Source of the DNA: Entamoeba invadens IP1
Taxonomy: Eukaryota; Evosea; Mastigamoebida; Endamoebidae
DNA: 10,309 bases
Assembly (NCBI RefSeq): GCF_000330505.1
Contig: NW_004443703.1
Location: forward strand, 1,558 to 11,866
Direction: 5' to 3'
Shown here in pieces: positions 1 to 7,425 of the stretch. The position numbers were made by a program, and so were the translations under genes. Under the pieces are notes generated by a model, which did not search any database, was not told where the DNA came from, and saw nothing but the letters and a program-made list of their open reading frames with translations. The stretch's first letter is position 1. Every line of letters begins with the position of its first letter.

Positions 1-423
1 TTTAATTTAATTAACATATTTATTATTTTTAAATGTATAAATTAATAGTTTGTTTATTATGATTAATTAATATTTAATAATTATTATAATATATTGTTAT
101 TTTTTGTAATATAAAAAATGTTATATGTTTTTTCTTATTTTTTATGAAAAAAGTTTAAATTAACGAGGATTCGTTAATTTAATTTGACTTTTCATTTTAA
201 AAAATATTTTTTTTCTTTTATTATTTTTTTGATTTTAACAAAGGCCTGTTTCGTTGACAAAAAAAGGGATACTTAAAAAACTTTTTTAAAGTGTACTTTT
301 GGGACAAAAAGCTTTAAAAAACACAAGGCTCGGCAAAAAAAAATGTCTGCCAGGGTATAATTGAACAATTATTCGAAACCCGAACAACTCACAATTGAGA
401 TTCTTAAGGGTAGAACGACACGA
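1..423. other. A+T-rich non-coding sequence upstream of the serpin pseudogene
   Basis: No reading frame in this stretch resembles a known protein. It consists mostly of A/T runs. Two short inverted repeats stand out: TAACGA/TCGTTA around 162-177, and ATAATTG/CAATTAT at 357-372. The second encloses the tetranucleotide GAAC, which is the core of a known Entamoeba promoter element, but GAAC also occurs nearby at 382-385 and around 413, so its role here is unproven. The stretch is probably intergenic sequence and the decayed upstream region of the serpin gene. Confidence 0.5.
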
Positions 424-430
424 TATTTAA
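424..430 (+). promoter_or_regulatory. possible TATA-like core promoter element
   Basis: TATTTAA lies 33 bases before the ATG at 463. Entamoeba core promoters are known to carry a GTATTTAAA-type TATA element about 30 bases before the transcript start, and 5' untranslated regions in this genus are very short. Motif and spacing therefore fit a promoter for the serpin gene. In sequence this A+T-rich such a heptamer also occurs by chance, and no clear initiator (AAAATTCA type) is seen. Confidence 0.3.
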
Positions 431-462
431 GCCGATAAAAAAACAGACAAAAAACATATATC

Positions 463-1085
463 ATGTCTCTCGACTGTCAAGTCATCACCACACTCCAAAA
501 AATCCTCTACAAACTCTGCGTGGAATGGTACACCACATCCGTTCAGAAGGAAGAAGTGGTTTACTCTTTATATTCCATTTTTATCTGCTTTGCTATGTTG
601 TACATCGGCTCTGATACTAACACAAAGAAACAACTTGAAAATGTTTTTGGGTATTCCTCAATTTTATAAGGAGAAATTTTTGAACACAATGGGACAAATT
701 GTTCATAAAAAGCCAAATCAAAAAACCTGTGTTGAAATTGTTAACGCGTTTTGGGCTGGAATGGACCTCAAATTCAAATACCAATTCTTAGCGTCAGTCA
801 CTCAGATGAAGCGCCAAATGAAGAACGGCGACTTTAAAAAGAAATGCGGGGCTGTGAGACAGGAAATAAACACCTTTGTCCAATAAATAAACACCGATTT
901 ACTTCAAGGGAGAGTGGAACGAACCCTTCCTTATATTGCCCAATAAAATGGAGTTTGAAGGAGCTGGGGAAGTAACTGCTATGGAAGTCGATGTTGACTC
1001 GTCGGCAAGTTTTGAGGATGACTACACAACATTGCCCGTCCGTTACAAGGATGAGAATTTTGGGAATGGATTTATGATAAACACT
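463..1085 (+). pseudogene. serpin (serine protease inhibitor) pseudogene, frameshifted and partial
   Basis: Serpins are about 380-residue inhibitors that trap proteases with an exposed reactive-centre loop. Three blocks can be seen, each in a different frame. From the ATG at 463, the helix B/C region reads SIFICFAMLYIGSDTNTKKQ followed by LENVFGYS. A frameshift near 650-665 leads to a second block with KTCVEIVNAFWAGMDLKFK and AVRQEINTFVQ, which ends in TAA at 883-885. The third block starts near 891 and contains the hallmark YFKGEWNEPF, then VTAMEVDVDSSASF and TTLPVRYKDENFG. Only about a dozen bases separate the second and third blocks where serpins normally have roughly 30 residues, so there is also a deletion. 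The C-terminal third, including the reactive-centre loop, is missing and is replaced by BspA-type sequence. It cannot be an active inhibitor. Family assignment is confident; the exact 3' breakpoint (about 1060-1115) is approximate. Confidence 0.8.
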
Positions 1086-1460
1086 GAGAAAATGGAAATT
1101 GTGAAAATAAAGGTTGTTTTAAAGAAAGAATTCTTTCGAATCATTGTGTGGTTCAATGTTGACTTTGAAACTGTTGACAGAAACAAAAATCGAAACATCG
1201 AGTTTAAAAATATCACTTACACTCAAAATGATAGAGAGAAATTTGGTAATGACATACCATTAAGTGTGACATCAATTGGTTATTGTTGTTTCGATGAATG
1301 CATTGGTTTGAGCAATGTTACAATTCCATCAACTGTGACATCAATTGGTGAATATTGTTTCAGTTGGTGTTTTAGTCTGACTAGTGTTACAATACCATCA
1401 AGTGTGACATCAATTGGTGAATGTTGTTTCGAATCAAATACAGTAGTTCATCGAAATTAA
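948..1460 (+). CDS. short chimeric reading frame: serpin fragment fused to BspA-like leucine-rich repeats
   Basis: An open frame of 170 residues runs from the first ATG at 948 to TAA at 1458-1460. The same frame is open upstream to about 891, but without an ATG. Residues 1-40 or so are serpin-like (VTAMEVDVDSSASF, LPVRYKDENFG). From about residue 50 the sequence matches the leader that precedes repeats in Entamoeba BspA proteins (FRIIVWFNVDFET, NIEFKNITYTQNDREKFGN). Residues 106-163 are two full 23-residue LRR_5/BspA units and part of a third. BspA-like proteins form a very large Entamoeba family, some of them on the cell surface; no signal peptide is visible here. The normal BspA N-terminus is absent and the repeat array is very short for the family. 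It could be a gene fragment rather than an expressed protein. Repeat-family identity is confident; function is not. Confidence 0.6.
   Translation: MEFEGAGEVTAMEVDVDSSASFEDDYTTLPVRYKDENFGNGFMINTEKMEIVKIKVVLKKEFFRIIVWFNVDFETVDRNKNRNIEFKNITYTQNDREKFGNDIPLSVTSIGYCCFDECIGLSNVTIPSTVTSIGEYCFSWCFSLTSVTIPSSVTSIGECCFESNTVVHRN
1263..1436 (+). repeat. BspA/LRR_5 coding repeats, 69-bp unit, 2.5 copies
   Basis: The repeats encode the pattern [S/T]VTSIG-x-x-CF-x-x-C-x-x-L-[ST]-x-VTIPS. Units start at 1263, 1332 and 1401, exactly 69 bases apart, and the third stops after CCFES. The nucleotide sequence is also conserved between units (GTGACATCAATTGGT recurs), which suggests recent duplication or gene conversion. 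Cysteines at unit positions 9 and 13 are typical of the Entamoeba version of this repeat. Confidence 0.85.
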
Positions 1461-1464
1461 TTTA

Positions 1465-1505
1465 TAGGGGGTCTATAAACTGGTTGGGATCCATAAACTA
1501 GTTGG
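1465..1505 (+). repeat. left 41-bp terminal inverted repeat
   Basis: Identical, as reverse complement, to 3135-3175. Within it ATAAACTgGTTGGG (1475-1488) is followed 18 bases later by ATAAACTaGTTGGG (1493-1506), so each terminus carries two near-identical half-sites in tandem, a layout that could serve as a double transposase binding site. Confidence 0.92.
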
Positions 1506-1756
1506 GGAATGCTCCAAAACTTCGAAATTAAAACAATGTAAAACATAATCAATTAATATTTATTGTTATTATTCATAAGAACAAAAACCCTTGATTTTCC
1601 GTTTTCGCTCACTTTTTGGAACAATTTTGATTTATTTGTTTGTGGAAGGAAAATGGATTTATTAACTGGCCAATGATATAAACGCTTTTTGTAAATCAAG
1701 TATTGTATTTGTAAATTTTAAAAATATTTTATTTCACAAATATTGTTTTGTAACAA

Positions 1757-1777
1757 ACCCGTTGCGAAGTGACGGGT
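1757..1777. other. G+C-rich hairpin inside the 1.7-kb element
   Basis: ACCCGT and ACGGGT flank TGCGAAGTG. As RNA the stem extends through U-G and G-U wobble pairs and a C-G pair to a GAA loop, giving nine base pairs. It is one of the few G+C-rich spots in a very A+T-rich element. No function is recognised. Confidence 0.5.
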
Positions 1778-1789
1778 AAAATTTGCAAT

Positions 1790-3134
1790 AATTTTTGTTT
1801 TTTTTTTAAAGAAAAATGAAATCTTTGTTTTTGTATTTATCTAAAAAATGGTCATTGTTTCTCTTAACGATGATATTTATTTTAATATGTTTAAACACAA
1901 AGTGTTATATATGATACATGTGGGATAAGGTTATAATATTATTGTTCGTCATAAAGGGTAATATGTAAAAATATGTGTTTTAAAAAGTTGAAAAACGAAT
2001 CCCTGTTAAAATAATTTATCTTTTTTATTTTGAAAAATTGAAATTTTAAATTGTTGTAATGGACTCTTTGATAACATCTATTGAATAAATAAAATGAAAT
2101 GAATGACAGGTAAATGCACTACAATTATAATTGTAAGGTTGTTGATTTTTTGAAAATAAAATGAAAAATAAATAGCTTTATTGATAATAAATTATAATAT
2201 TGTTTTAGTTTTATAAATTAACAAAGTCAACTTAAATAAACACATTCTTGGATATCAAGAGTGAGTGTTGTTGTTAATAAAAAGCTGTTAACAGCATGTT
2301 AAATACTCTATTTGAATGTTGTGTGTCTGATCACTGTTATTTATTAAAGAATAAGTTGATGTTTGAATAATTATTTTTGATAAAATTATAATTTAATAAA
2401 CTAATAAATGTACATAATAAATATTATATAATAGTATAAAATAACATACATCTTGAGTAAAAACATTTTTAAAAATAATGTTATTTTATTAAAATGCTTT
2501 CAATAAATATTTTAATCGCCATTTATTGCCATAAAAATTTCAAATGAATCTCGATAAACAATTGAAATTTTATAATTGAATATATAATTATATTAATTGT
2601 ATAATCAAAAACTTTGTTTCGAATCAAATTTTAAATAAGATAAAATTACATAAAAATAATAATGGATTGAAAAGTCAACAGATTTAAAAAATCGAATTAT
2701 GGACTATAAAAGAAAAAAAAATATGAACTCAAAACAGTCATTCATTGCGATATTTATAATATGCGGGGAGAGATTGTGGTAAAATATAATATATAATGTG
2801 TGTGAGAGCGAGATAATTTAATTTGCCACGGTCGTTGACAACTTTTTGTGTAGTGTTAACAAAATGTTTAAATGTGTGTTATATGATAAAAAAGAGAAAG
2901 CGATTCTCTTCCGAAATAATATATTTGTTCCACAAAAAATATAAATGATTTTTTTTTATTCATTGGTTGTTTTTTGGTTTCATTGGTTTTTATTAATTTC
3001 TAAAATTGCAAAACAACAAAAACAAAAATAGAAATTAACATGTTTTATACTTCTCAAAACTGCAGAGCAGGGTTTTTCTTTTCCAAAATACGTGTAAATA
3101 TTGTTTTTTCCTTAAAAAGTTTCCAATTAATTTA
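1790..3134. other. non-coding interior of the 1.7-kb element
   Basis: Nothing coding can be supported here on either strand. The sequence is A/T-rich with scattered short palindromes, for example GCTGTTAACAGC at 2284-2295. No transposase remnant, tRNA or tandem repeat array is visible. Confidence 0.6.
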
Positions 3135-3175
3135 CCAACTAGTTTATGGATCCCAACCAGTTTATAGACCCCCTA
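3135..3175 (-). repeat. right 41-bp terminal inverted repeat
   Basis: Perfect reverse complement of 1465-1505, ending GACCCCCTA followed by TA. The identity stops abruptly inside the element: GGGGAATGC follows on the left and GGTAAATTA on the right, which defines the repeat length as 41. Confidence 0.92.
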
Positions 3176-3177
3176 TA

Positions 3178-3474
3178 CTTAATAATTAATGATTATTATT
3201 GTTTTAATGAATTTAATTAATAAAATTAATAAAATAATTAATTGTTATGTTATATTTCAAATTTTTATTATTTTTTTATTAAAAATAAAAAATAATTGAA
3301 AAAATCGAATTAAATTATTTAGCGAAATTGATAAAATCAATTTCGTTAATCGCGTAAAAAGTCAAAAAAGAAGGCTTCTAAAGCCGGCCCCCTTCCCCCA
3401 CCCACCTCCTGGGAACATACATTACTTAAATGTAAGATTGTGTAAAATGGTGAGTATACACTACATCATTAAAT
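3178..3474. other. A+T-rich spacer with a hairpin and a C-rich island
   Basis: No gene is seen. CGAAATTGAT at 3323-3332 and ATCAATTTCG at 3336-3345 form a perfect 10-bp stem with a 3-base loop. The block 3383-3413 is unusually rich in C (CCCCC, CCCCC, CCC runs within 31 bases), giving G-runs on the minus strand. The BspA repeats do not resume after the 1.7-kb element, so this element did not split the repeat array. Confidence 0.5.
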
Positions 3475-3548
3475 AATAACAATAACAATAACAATAACAA
3501 TAACAATAACAATAACAATAACAATAACAATAACAATAACAATAATAA
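3475..3548 (+). repeat. hexanucleotide microsatellite (AATAAC)11
   Basis: Eleven uninterrupted copies of AATAAC run from 3475 to 3540, bordered by AATAAT units on both sides. A pure array of this length should vary in copy number between isolates. Confidence 0.97.
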
Positions 3549-3635
3549 TACAAGTTAATATAATAGAATTAAGTGATATTAAAGAAAAAATAGTAGTTTT
3601 TAATTTAATGAAAATAAAAGTATATATTTATAAAG

Positions 3636-3851
3636 GGTTCGAGATTTGGCAAGCACACGCGTGTAACTTATGTTCACTTTTTTTGTCGCAAAAAAATCTT
3701 ATTTTTTTGAATAACAAATTTGATTATGTTATTCACTTTTTGGTTTGGAATTTGGAAAAAAGAGATTATCAAATTATTCTAAAATTGTTTGATGATTTTT
3801 ATCTCATTAAAATTTTTTTGAAGTTTCCATAAATATAACAATAACTATAAA
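3636..3851 (+). repeat. left terminal inverted repeat of the MULE
   Basis: This stretch matches the reverse complement of 6855-7061 over its whole length, with scattered substitutions and one larger indel near 3810-3830. Well-matched blocks include GGCAAGCACACGCGTGTAAC near the outer end, GTTTGATGATTTTTATCTCA in the middle and AAATATAACAATAACTATAA at the inner end. An open frame of 74 codons across this arm (3608-3832) is an accident of the repeat and is not annotated as a gene. Confidence 0.9.
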
Positions 3852-4070
3852 ATATATATTAAATACATATACTAATTAATAATTAATATATAATACTTTA
3901 ACCACAAAAACACAATTAAAACAAAAAATAAAAACGAACTTTTAATATGGCCTTTAATCTTTCTTTTTGGCTTTATTATGAAGTCCCTTCACAAATCGTA
4001 AACATCCACCAAATGTAATTGTAGGCTTGGCTTTAGACACCTTTATAATGTGGTTGTCGTGCATTATATC

Positions 4071-4112
4071 GCAGTCTCTTGCATGGTGGTTCGAGTTATT
4101 GCAGAGAAAACA
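4071..4112 (-). other. C-terminal CCHC zinc knuckle of the MULE transposase
   Basis: CFLCNNSNHHARDC fits C-x2-C-x4-H-x4-C exactly. This knuckle is found near the C-terminus of many MULE transposases and binds nucleic acid. It lies in the same frame as the SWIM region, downstream of two stop codons. Confidence 0.8.
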
Positions 4113-4625
4113 TCCAAAAAGCATTTTGTAATTTGGTTGGTCGTTTTTGGATTGAGCTTTTTGTTGTTTGCTTCTTGGTTTCATTGTCTGCTTCATATAT
4201 TCAACAAGAGTAGAAGGTCTTATTTGTTTGATTTTCTTGTTTTTTGGATCTTTTATTCTTTCAATGGTGATGTTTTTGGTCACAGTGATTTGTTCATTAC
4301 GGACAATTGTAACAGACTTTCTTGTCTTTGATAAAGATAGTCTTGTTTATTCGTTGTTTTCTTCCTTTTCAATTTTGTTACCAAAAGTGACGTTTTCACC
4401 TTCCAATACACGAATAATAGTATCAACAATTTGCGGTTTTGCTTTTGCATTGGGGTAATACTTTTCAAGTGTATGAATGTAGTCAGAATAATTAACGATT
4501 TTTGCCTGATTGTGGTCAACCACTACTGACTTGTGAGTTGTACACAATCCTCCATATTTAAGGCACTTTGGATGGAACAACCTGAGACGAATTTTCTTGA
4601 ACTATGTTATGTATAGATCGATTAT

Positions 4626-4670
4626 TTGAGTGCATGGAAATCCGTTTATTATAAAAGAATTACAAGTGCA
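4626..4670 (-). other. SWIM-like zinc motif with final ligand lost (H to Q)
   Basis: The segment reads CTCNSFIINGFPCTQIIDLY. MULE transposases usually carry C-x-C-x(n)-C-x-H here. The two first Cys and the third Cys are kept, but the His position is Gln (CAA at 4628-4626). A TAG follows seven codons later. This is a further inactivating change, assuming that the ancestral residue was His. Confidence 0.65.
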
Positions 4671-5979
4671 TCCATTCAACTTTCTGGTGACTTTCTTGCC
4701 GTTTTCTATCATTTCAAATGCGTCGTTGTTGTCGTTTTTCATTGCGTCTGTTTCAAACATCAAATTGTGGTTTCGTGTATAATGGTATTGTTTCATTATC
4801 GGTTCTTGTGTGCTTTTTATGGCCAATATTAGTCCAGTGACAGTTTCTTTGGTTAGTTTGTTAGGGACTTCATCCATGCAAAACAATCTCAAAAGTATCA
4901 CATCTTCTTTATTTTCACCACAAAGTCCATTAGTTTTTCCAAATCTTTAGCACAGTGAAAGATGTTTTGGACAACCTGAACAAGGCTTAAAGCTTTAAAC
5001 CTTATAAGTCTTTTCAACCATCCAAATAACTATTCAATTCCATTTGAAGTTGAATTTTTTGTTACATTTAAAGTACAACTTGGAAGCCAAGATTTCGCAC
5101 ATTCAAGGAGCTCTTTGATCATTTTATACTTGGTTGGGGTGGACTCTATTTTGTTGGTGTTTGACTCAATGATTGTTGCCAATAGTTGGTTCACTGTATT
5201 CAGGATATAATTGCCTTCGTCATTTTCTCCATTACACAATTCGTTTTCCAAAGGAACATCGATATTTTCATCTGCAAGTTTGGTCAATTTCTTCAATAGT
5301 CTCGCTTCTTCTATAATATTCACTTTTTCAGCAAACACCACTTTGTTAAAAATAGATATAATTGGATGACTCTTTGTAAAAGATGTGATGAGATTTCTCC
5401 GAATGTGACGTACACAGTAAACTATAGAGAATTTTCGAAAACTTTAAGAAGAGCGGTCGACTGGCTTTTGCATCTATCACACACTACCTTGAAAAGTTCA
5501 ATATATTTTCTTATGTATTCAAATAACATAACAAAAGATTCTGTTGTCCTGTTAATCATCACTCCAAAAAAACACACAATGAGAATGTTTGTGTATATCT
5601 ATGTTGATCCCAGTAACAAGGGGAAGACCAAATTCGTTAGTACCACAAGTGTCGTCGAGAATAACTTCTCCTGTTTCACACAACGAAATGTTTACAGCAG
5701 CACATCCCAAAAAGACTCCACTTGTCGACTTAAACACATTTGTGCTCCATTTACTTTGGCTTTCAAAGTACTCAATAGATCTCTACTCTGTGCGCGTCTA
5801 TTGTCAACTTTGTCTTTTCTAAGAAGAGAACTCTACGTCTTGCACTCAAATGGAAGGTTGTATTCTTTTATGAGTTCTTCGGGTTTTTCTCCCAGTTTGT
5901 ATTTTGCTCGAAGATTTGCCATTTCAGTGTCGGTAAAATCGGGGTAAACTGTTGGTGGTAGCTTGGTGAATCCATATGT

Positions 5980-6069
5980 GTGAAGATGTTTTATCATTAT
6001 TTCAGCAACATGCTGTCTGTCTTGTGAAAGAATTAGTTTGACGAGACATGGACATTCTGGATATACACA
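5980..6069 (-). other. N-terminal zinc finger region of the MULE transposase (C-x4-C...H-x-H)
   Basis: The translated segment runs from CVYPECPC to KHLHTYGF. The C-x4-C pair, about 21 intervening residues and H-x-H match the WRKY-GCM1/FLYWCH zinc finger class found at the N-terminus of Mutator and FAR1-type transposases, where it binds the terminal repeats. All four ligands are intact in this copy. Confidence 0.7.
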
Positions 6070-6312
6070 TTTAAAGAATTGTTGTGGGGCATTTTTTCGA
6101 CTATTCTTGGTGACAAATAGTGCGAACTTGCCACCATGGAATTTTACTGCGAAAGCTTTTTTCATTTGATGTTTTTGTCTTTCAAATGAATACTCCATAA
6201 ATTCATTAGACAGTTGCACTTTGACATACTCTGGTGTCTATTGGTTGAATTCCGAAACCATTTCAGCAACATTTTTGGATGTGTGGACTTTTGGTTTTTT
6301 GGCCGAAAGCAT

Positions 6313-6854
6313 TGATTTTGTTTTTGTGAAAAACAAGTTTTTTAATCTTTAATTAAAAATATTTGTTTTGTTTAAAAACATTTATTTTGTTTTTGTTATT
6401 AAAGATGATTGTTTTTTAATTCAAAATTTATTAGATATAAAAGTTTGATTGAAAAAACAAAATTTATTAAAATATGATAAACAAAATCTATAAAAAACAA
6501 TTCACAAAAATTTAGATAAAATAATTGTTGTAAACAAGACATTAACATGGCTTTTTAAATTAAGTCTTTTACTGGAAAAAAAATGTCGTAACTTATGTAA
6601 TGTGTTTGAATAAAGTAACATGTTGTTTTGAATTTTCATGTACCACCACACACTCAAAATTTGACGATAAAATAATCAATAATTGGCAATTTTAAAGGTG
6701 AATGTTAAATGAATGATCAATGGTTCTCGAGTCCTGCACTTATTACTTGTCGAAATTAACCATCTTTTATTTGTTAATTTTCAGTTTAAAATAAATGTGT
6801 ATTTGTTTATAAACAAATCAATATTTTGTCCAAAAAACTATTTATTATTAAAAA
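6313..6854. other. non-coding 5' region of the MULE
   Basis: This lies between the transposase start and the inner edge of the right terminal repeat. It is A/T-rich and holds no coding region that I can support. The transposase promoter should lie here or in the terminal repeat, but no specific core element stands out. Confidence 0.5.
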
Positions 6855-7061
6855 TTTATAGTTATTGTTATATTTATAAATAAAATTTTTAATGAGATAA
6901 AAATCATCAAACAATTTCAAAATAATTTGATAATTTTTTTTTCCAAATTTCAAACCAAAAAGTGAATAACAAAATCAAATTTGTTATTTAAAAAATAAGA
7001 ATATTTTGCGACAAAAAAAGTGTACATAAGTTACACGCGTGTGCTTGCCAAATCGCGAACC
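6855..7061 (-). repeat. right terminal inverted repeat of the MULE
   Basis: Inverted partner of 3636-3851. Its outer end is TTGGCAAATCGCGAACC. It differs from the left copy by substitutions such as GTACAC against GTTCAC and by a shorter inner region, consistent with long residence without transposition. Confidence 0.9.
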
Positions 7062-7112
7062 AAGTATAATTGTAGAAATTTATTCATTTTTTTAAGTAAG
7101 AAAAAATTTAGC

Positions 7113-7200
7113 TTTCAATTTTGTACAGCCGTGACAGATACCTCAAGTGTTCTATAAATAGAACGCGATTCAAGTAAAAATGATTAAAAAGTGTTATAAA
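7113..7200 (+). repeat. diverged short repeat, copy A
   Basis: It centres on GTTCTATAAATAGAAC (7149-7164), an inverted repeat with 7-bp arms. The flanks (TTCA..TTT..TACA.CC...AGA.ACC before, AGTAAAAATGA...TTATAAA after) resemble copy B at 7324-7425. Confidence 0.5.
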
Positions 7201-7323
7201 GAATAGATATAATTATTAATAATTTAAAAAATGATAAATTATAAAAAATAATTAAATTAATAATATTACTGATTTAAATTTGATATGAAAAATTATTTTG
7301 AAATAGGATTAATAGAAAAAAAC

Positions 7324-7425
7324 CTTCATTTCATACAACCATTAGAGAGACCCCTTAATGTTCTATAAATAGAATTGTTTAATAAGTGAAAGAACTATAG
7401 AAATAGTAAAAAAATGAATAGTATT
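7324..7425 (+). repeat. diverged short repeat, copy B
   Basis: GTTCTATAAATAGAAT at 7360-7375 differs from the core of copy A by one base. Flanking similarity is partial. The two cores are 211 bases apart. Neither copy shows tRNA A- and B-box sequences. Confidence 0.5.

Larger units (their letters stand above)
1465..3175. mobile_element. 1711-bp non-autonomous DNA transposon with perfect 41-bp terminal inverted repeats
   Basis: The two ends are perfect inverted copies of each other over 41 bases, beginning TAGGGGGTCTATAAAC at each outer end. TA flanks both sides (1463-1464 and 3176-3177), matching the target-site duplication of Tc1/mariner elements, although the palindromic TATA at the border allows other readings. 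Both strands of the interior are rich in stops and no transposase motif is seen, so it would have to be moved by a transposase made elsewhere. The perfect identity of the ends suggests a fairly recent insertion. It sits directly behind the stop codon of the BspA frame. Tc1/mariner is inferred from the TA border and TIR form only. Confidence 0.8.
3954..6312 (-). pseudogene. Mutator-like (MULE) transposase pseudogene
   Basis: The MULE transposase cuts and pastes the element. The ATG at 6312-6310 starts MLSAKKPKVHTSKN. In order: a C-x4-C...H-x-H zinc finger of WRKY/GCM1-FLYWCH type (CVYPEC, HLH); ILDDTCGTNEFGLPL with the first catalytic Asp near 5656; VVCDRCKS with the second Asp at 5478-5476; CVRHIRRN as the C-x2-H motif; SNGIE with the likely catalytic Glu at 5033-5031; a SWIM-like CTC...C; and a CCHC knuckle. 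The final stop is TAA at 3956-3954. Lesions: TAG at 6240-6238, 5835-5833, 5030-5028 and 4604-4602; TAA at 4349-4347; frameshifts near 5738, in the 7-base A/T run 5566-5572, near 5425-5440 and near 4900-4920. The protein would be roughly 780 residues. No functional enzyme can be made from this copy. Confidence 0.88.
3636..7061 (-). mobile_element. decayed full-length Mutator-like element (MULE)
   Basis: Inverted repeats of about 210 bp at 3636-3851 and 6855-7061 enclose a minus-strand Mutator-type transposase pseudogene. Both ends start GGTTCG(A/C)GATTTGGC when read inward. The 3.4-kb size, long terminal repeats and a transposase with zinc finger, DDE core, SWIM and zinc-knuckle regions match MULEs, which are established inhabitants of Entamoeba genomes. 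A 9-11-bp target duplication is not evident; AAGTATA occurs at 3618-3624 and 7062-7068 but the left copy lies 11 bases outside the repeat. The terminal repeats have several mismatches and an indel, so the copy is old. Confidence 0.87.

Noticed and set aside
936..947. Start of the BspA frame at TTG 936
   Set aside because: Entamoeba genes start at ATG; the first ATG in this frame is at 948.
3475..3548. CRISPR-like array
   Set aside because: The repeat is a pure hexanucleotide microsatellite without spacers, in a eukaryotic context.
3608..3832. 74-codon open frame on the plus strand
   Set aside because: It lies almost wholly inside the left terminal inverted repeat of the MULE, and the inverted copy at the other end does not keep it open.
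4050..4458. Plus-strand open frames opposite the MULE transposase, hydrophobic and membrane-like
   Set aside because: They are antisense shadows of the C-terminal part of the transposase, which has clear domain motifs on the minus strand.
5422..5424. TAG counted as an in-frame nonsense mutation of the MULE transposase
   Set aside because: The conserved CVRHIRRN motif is read in the neighbouring frame here, so a frameshift lies just upstream and this TAG is out of frame.
5366..5947. 193-codon open frame on the plus strand
   Set aside because: It is the longest uninterrupted frame in the window but lies antisense to the DDE core and zinc finger region of the transposase and shows no family motif.
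7113..7200. tRNA gene near the GTTCTATAAATAGAAC palindrome
   Set aside because: Entamoeba tRNA genes often lie among short tandem repeats, but no A-box, B-box or cloverleaf could be built here.
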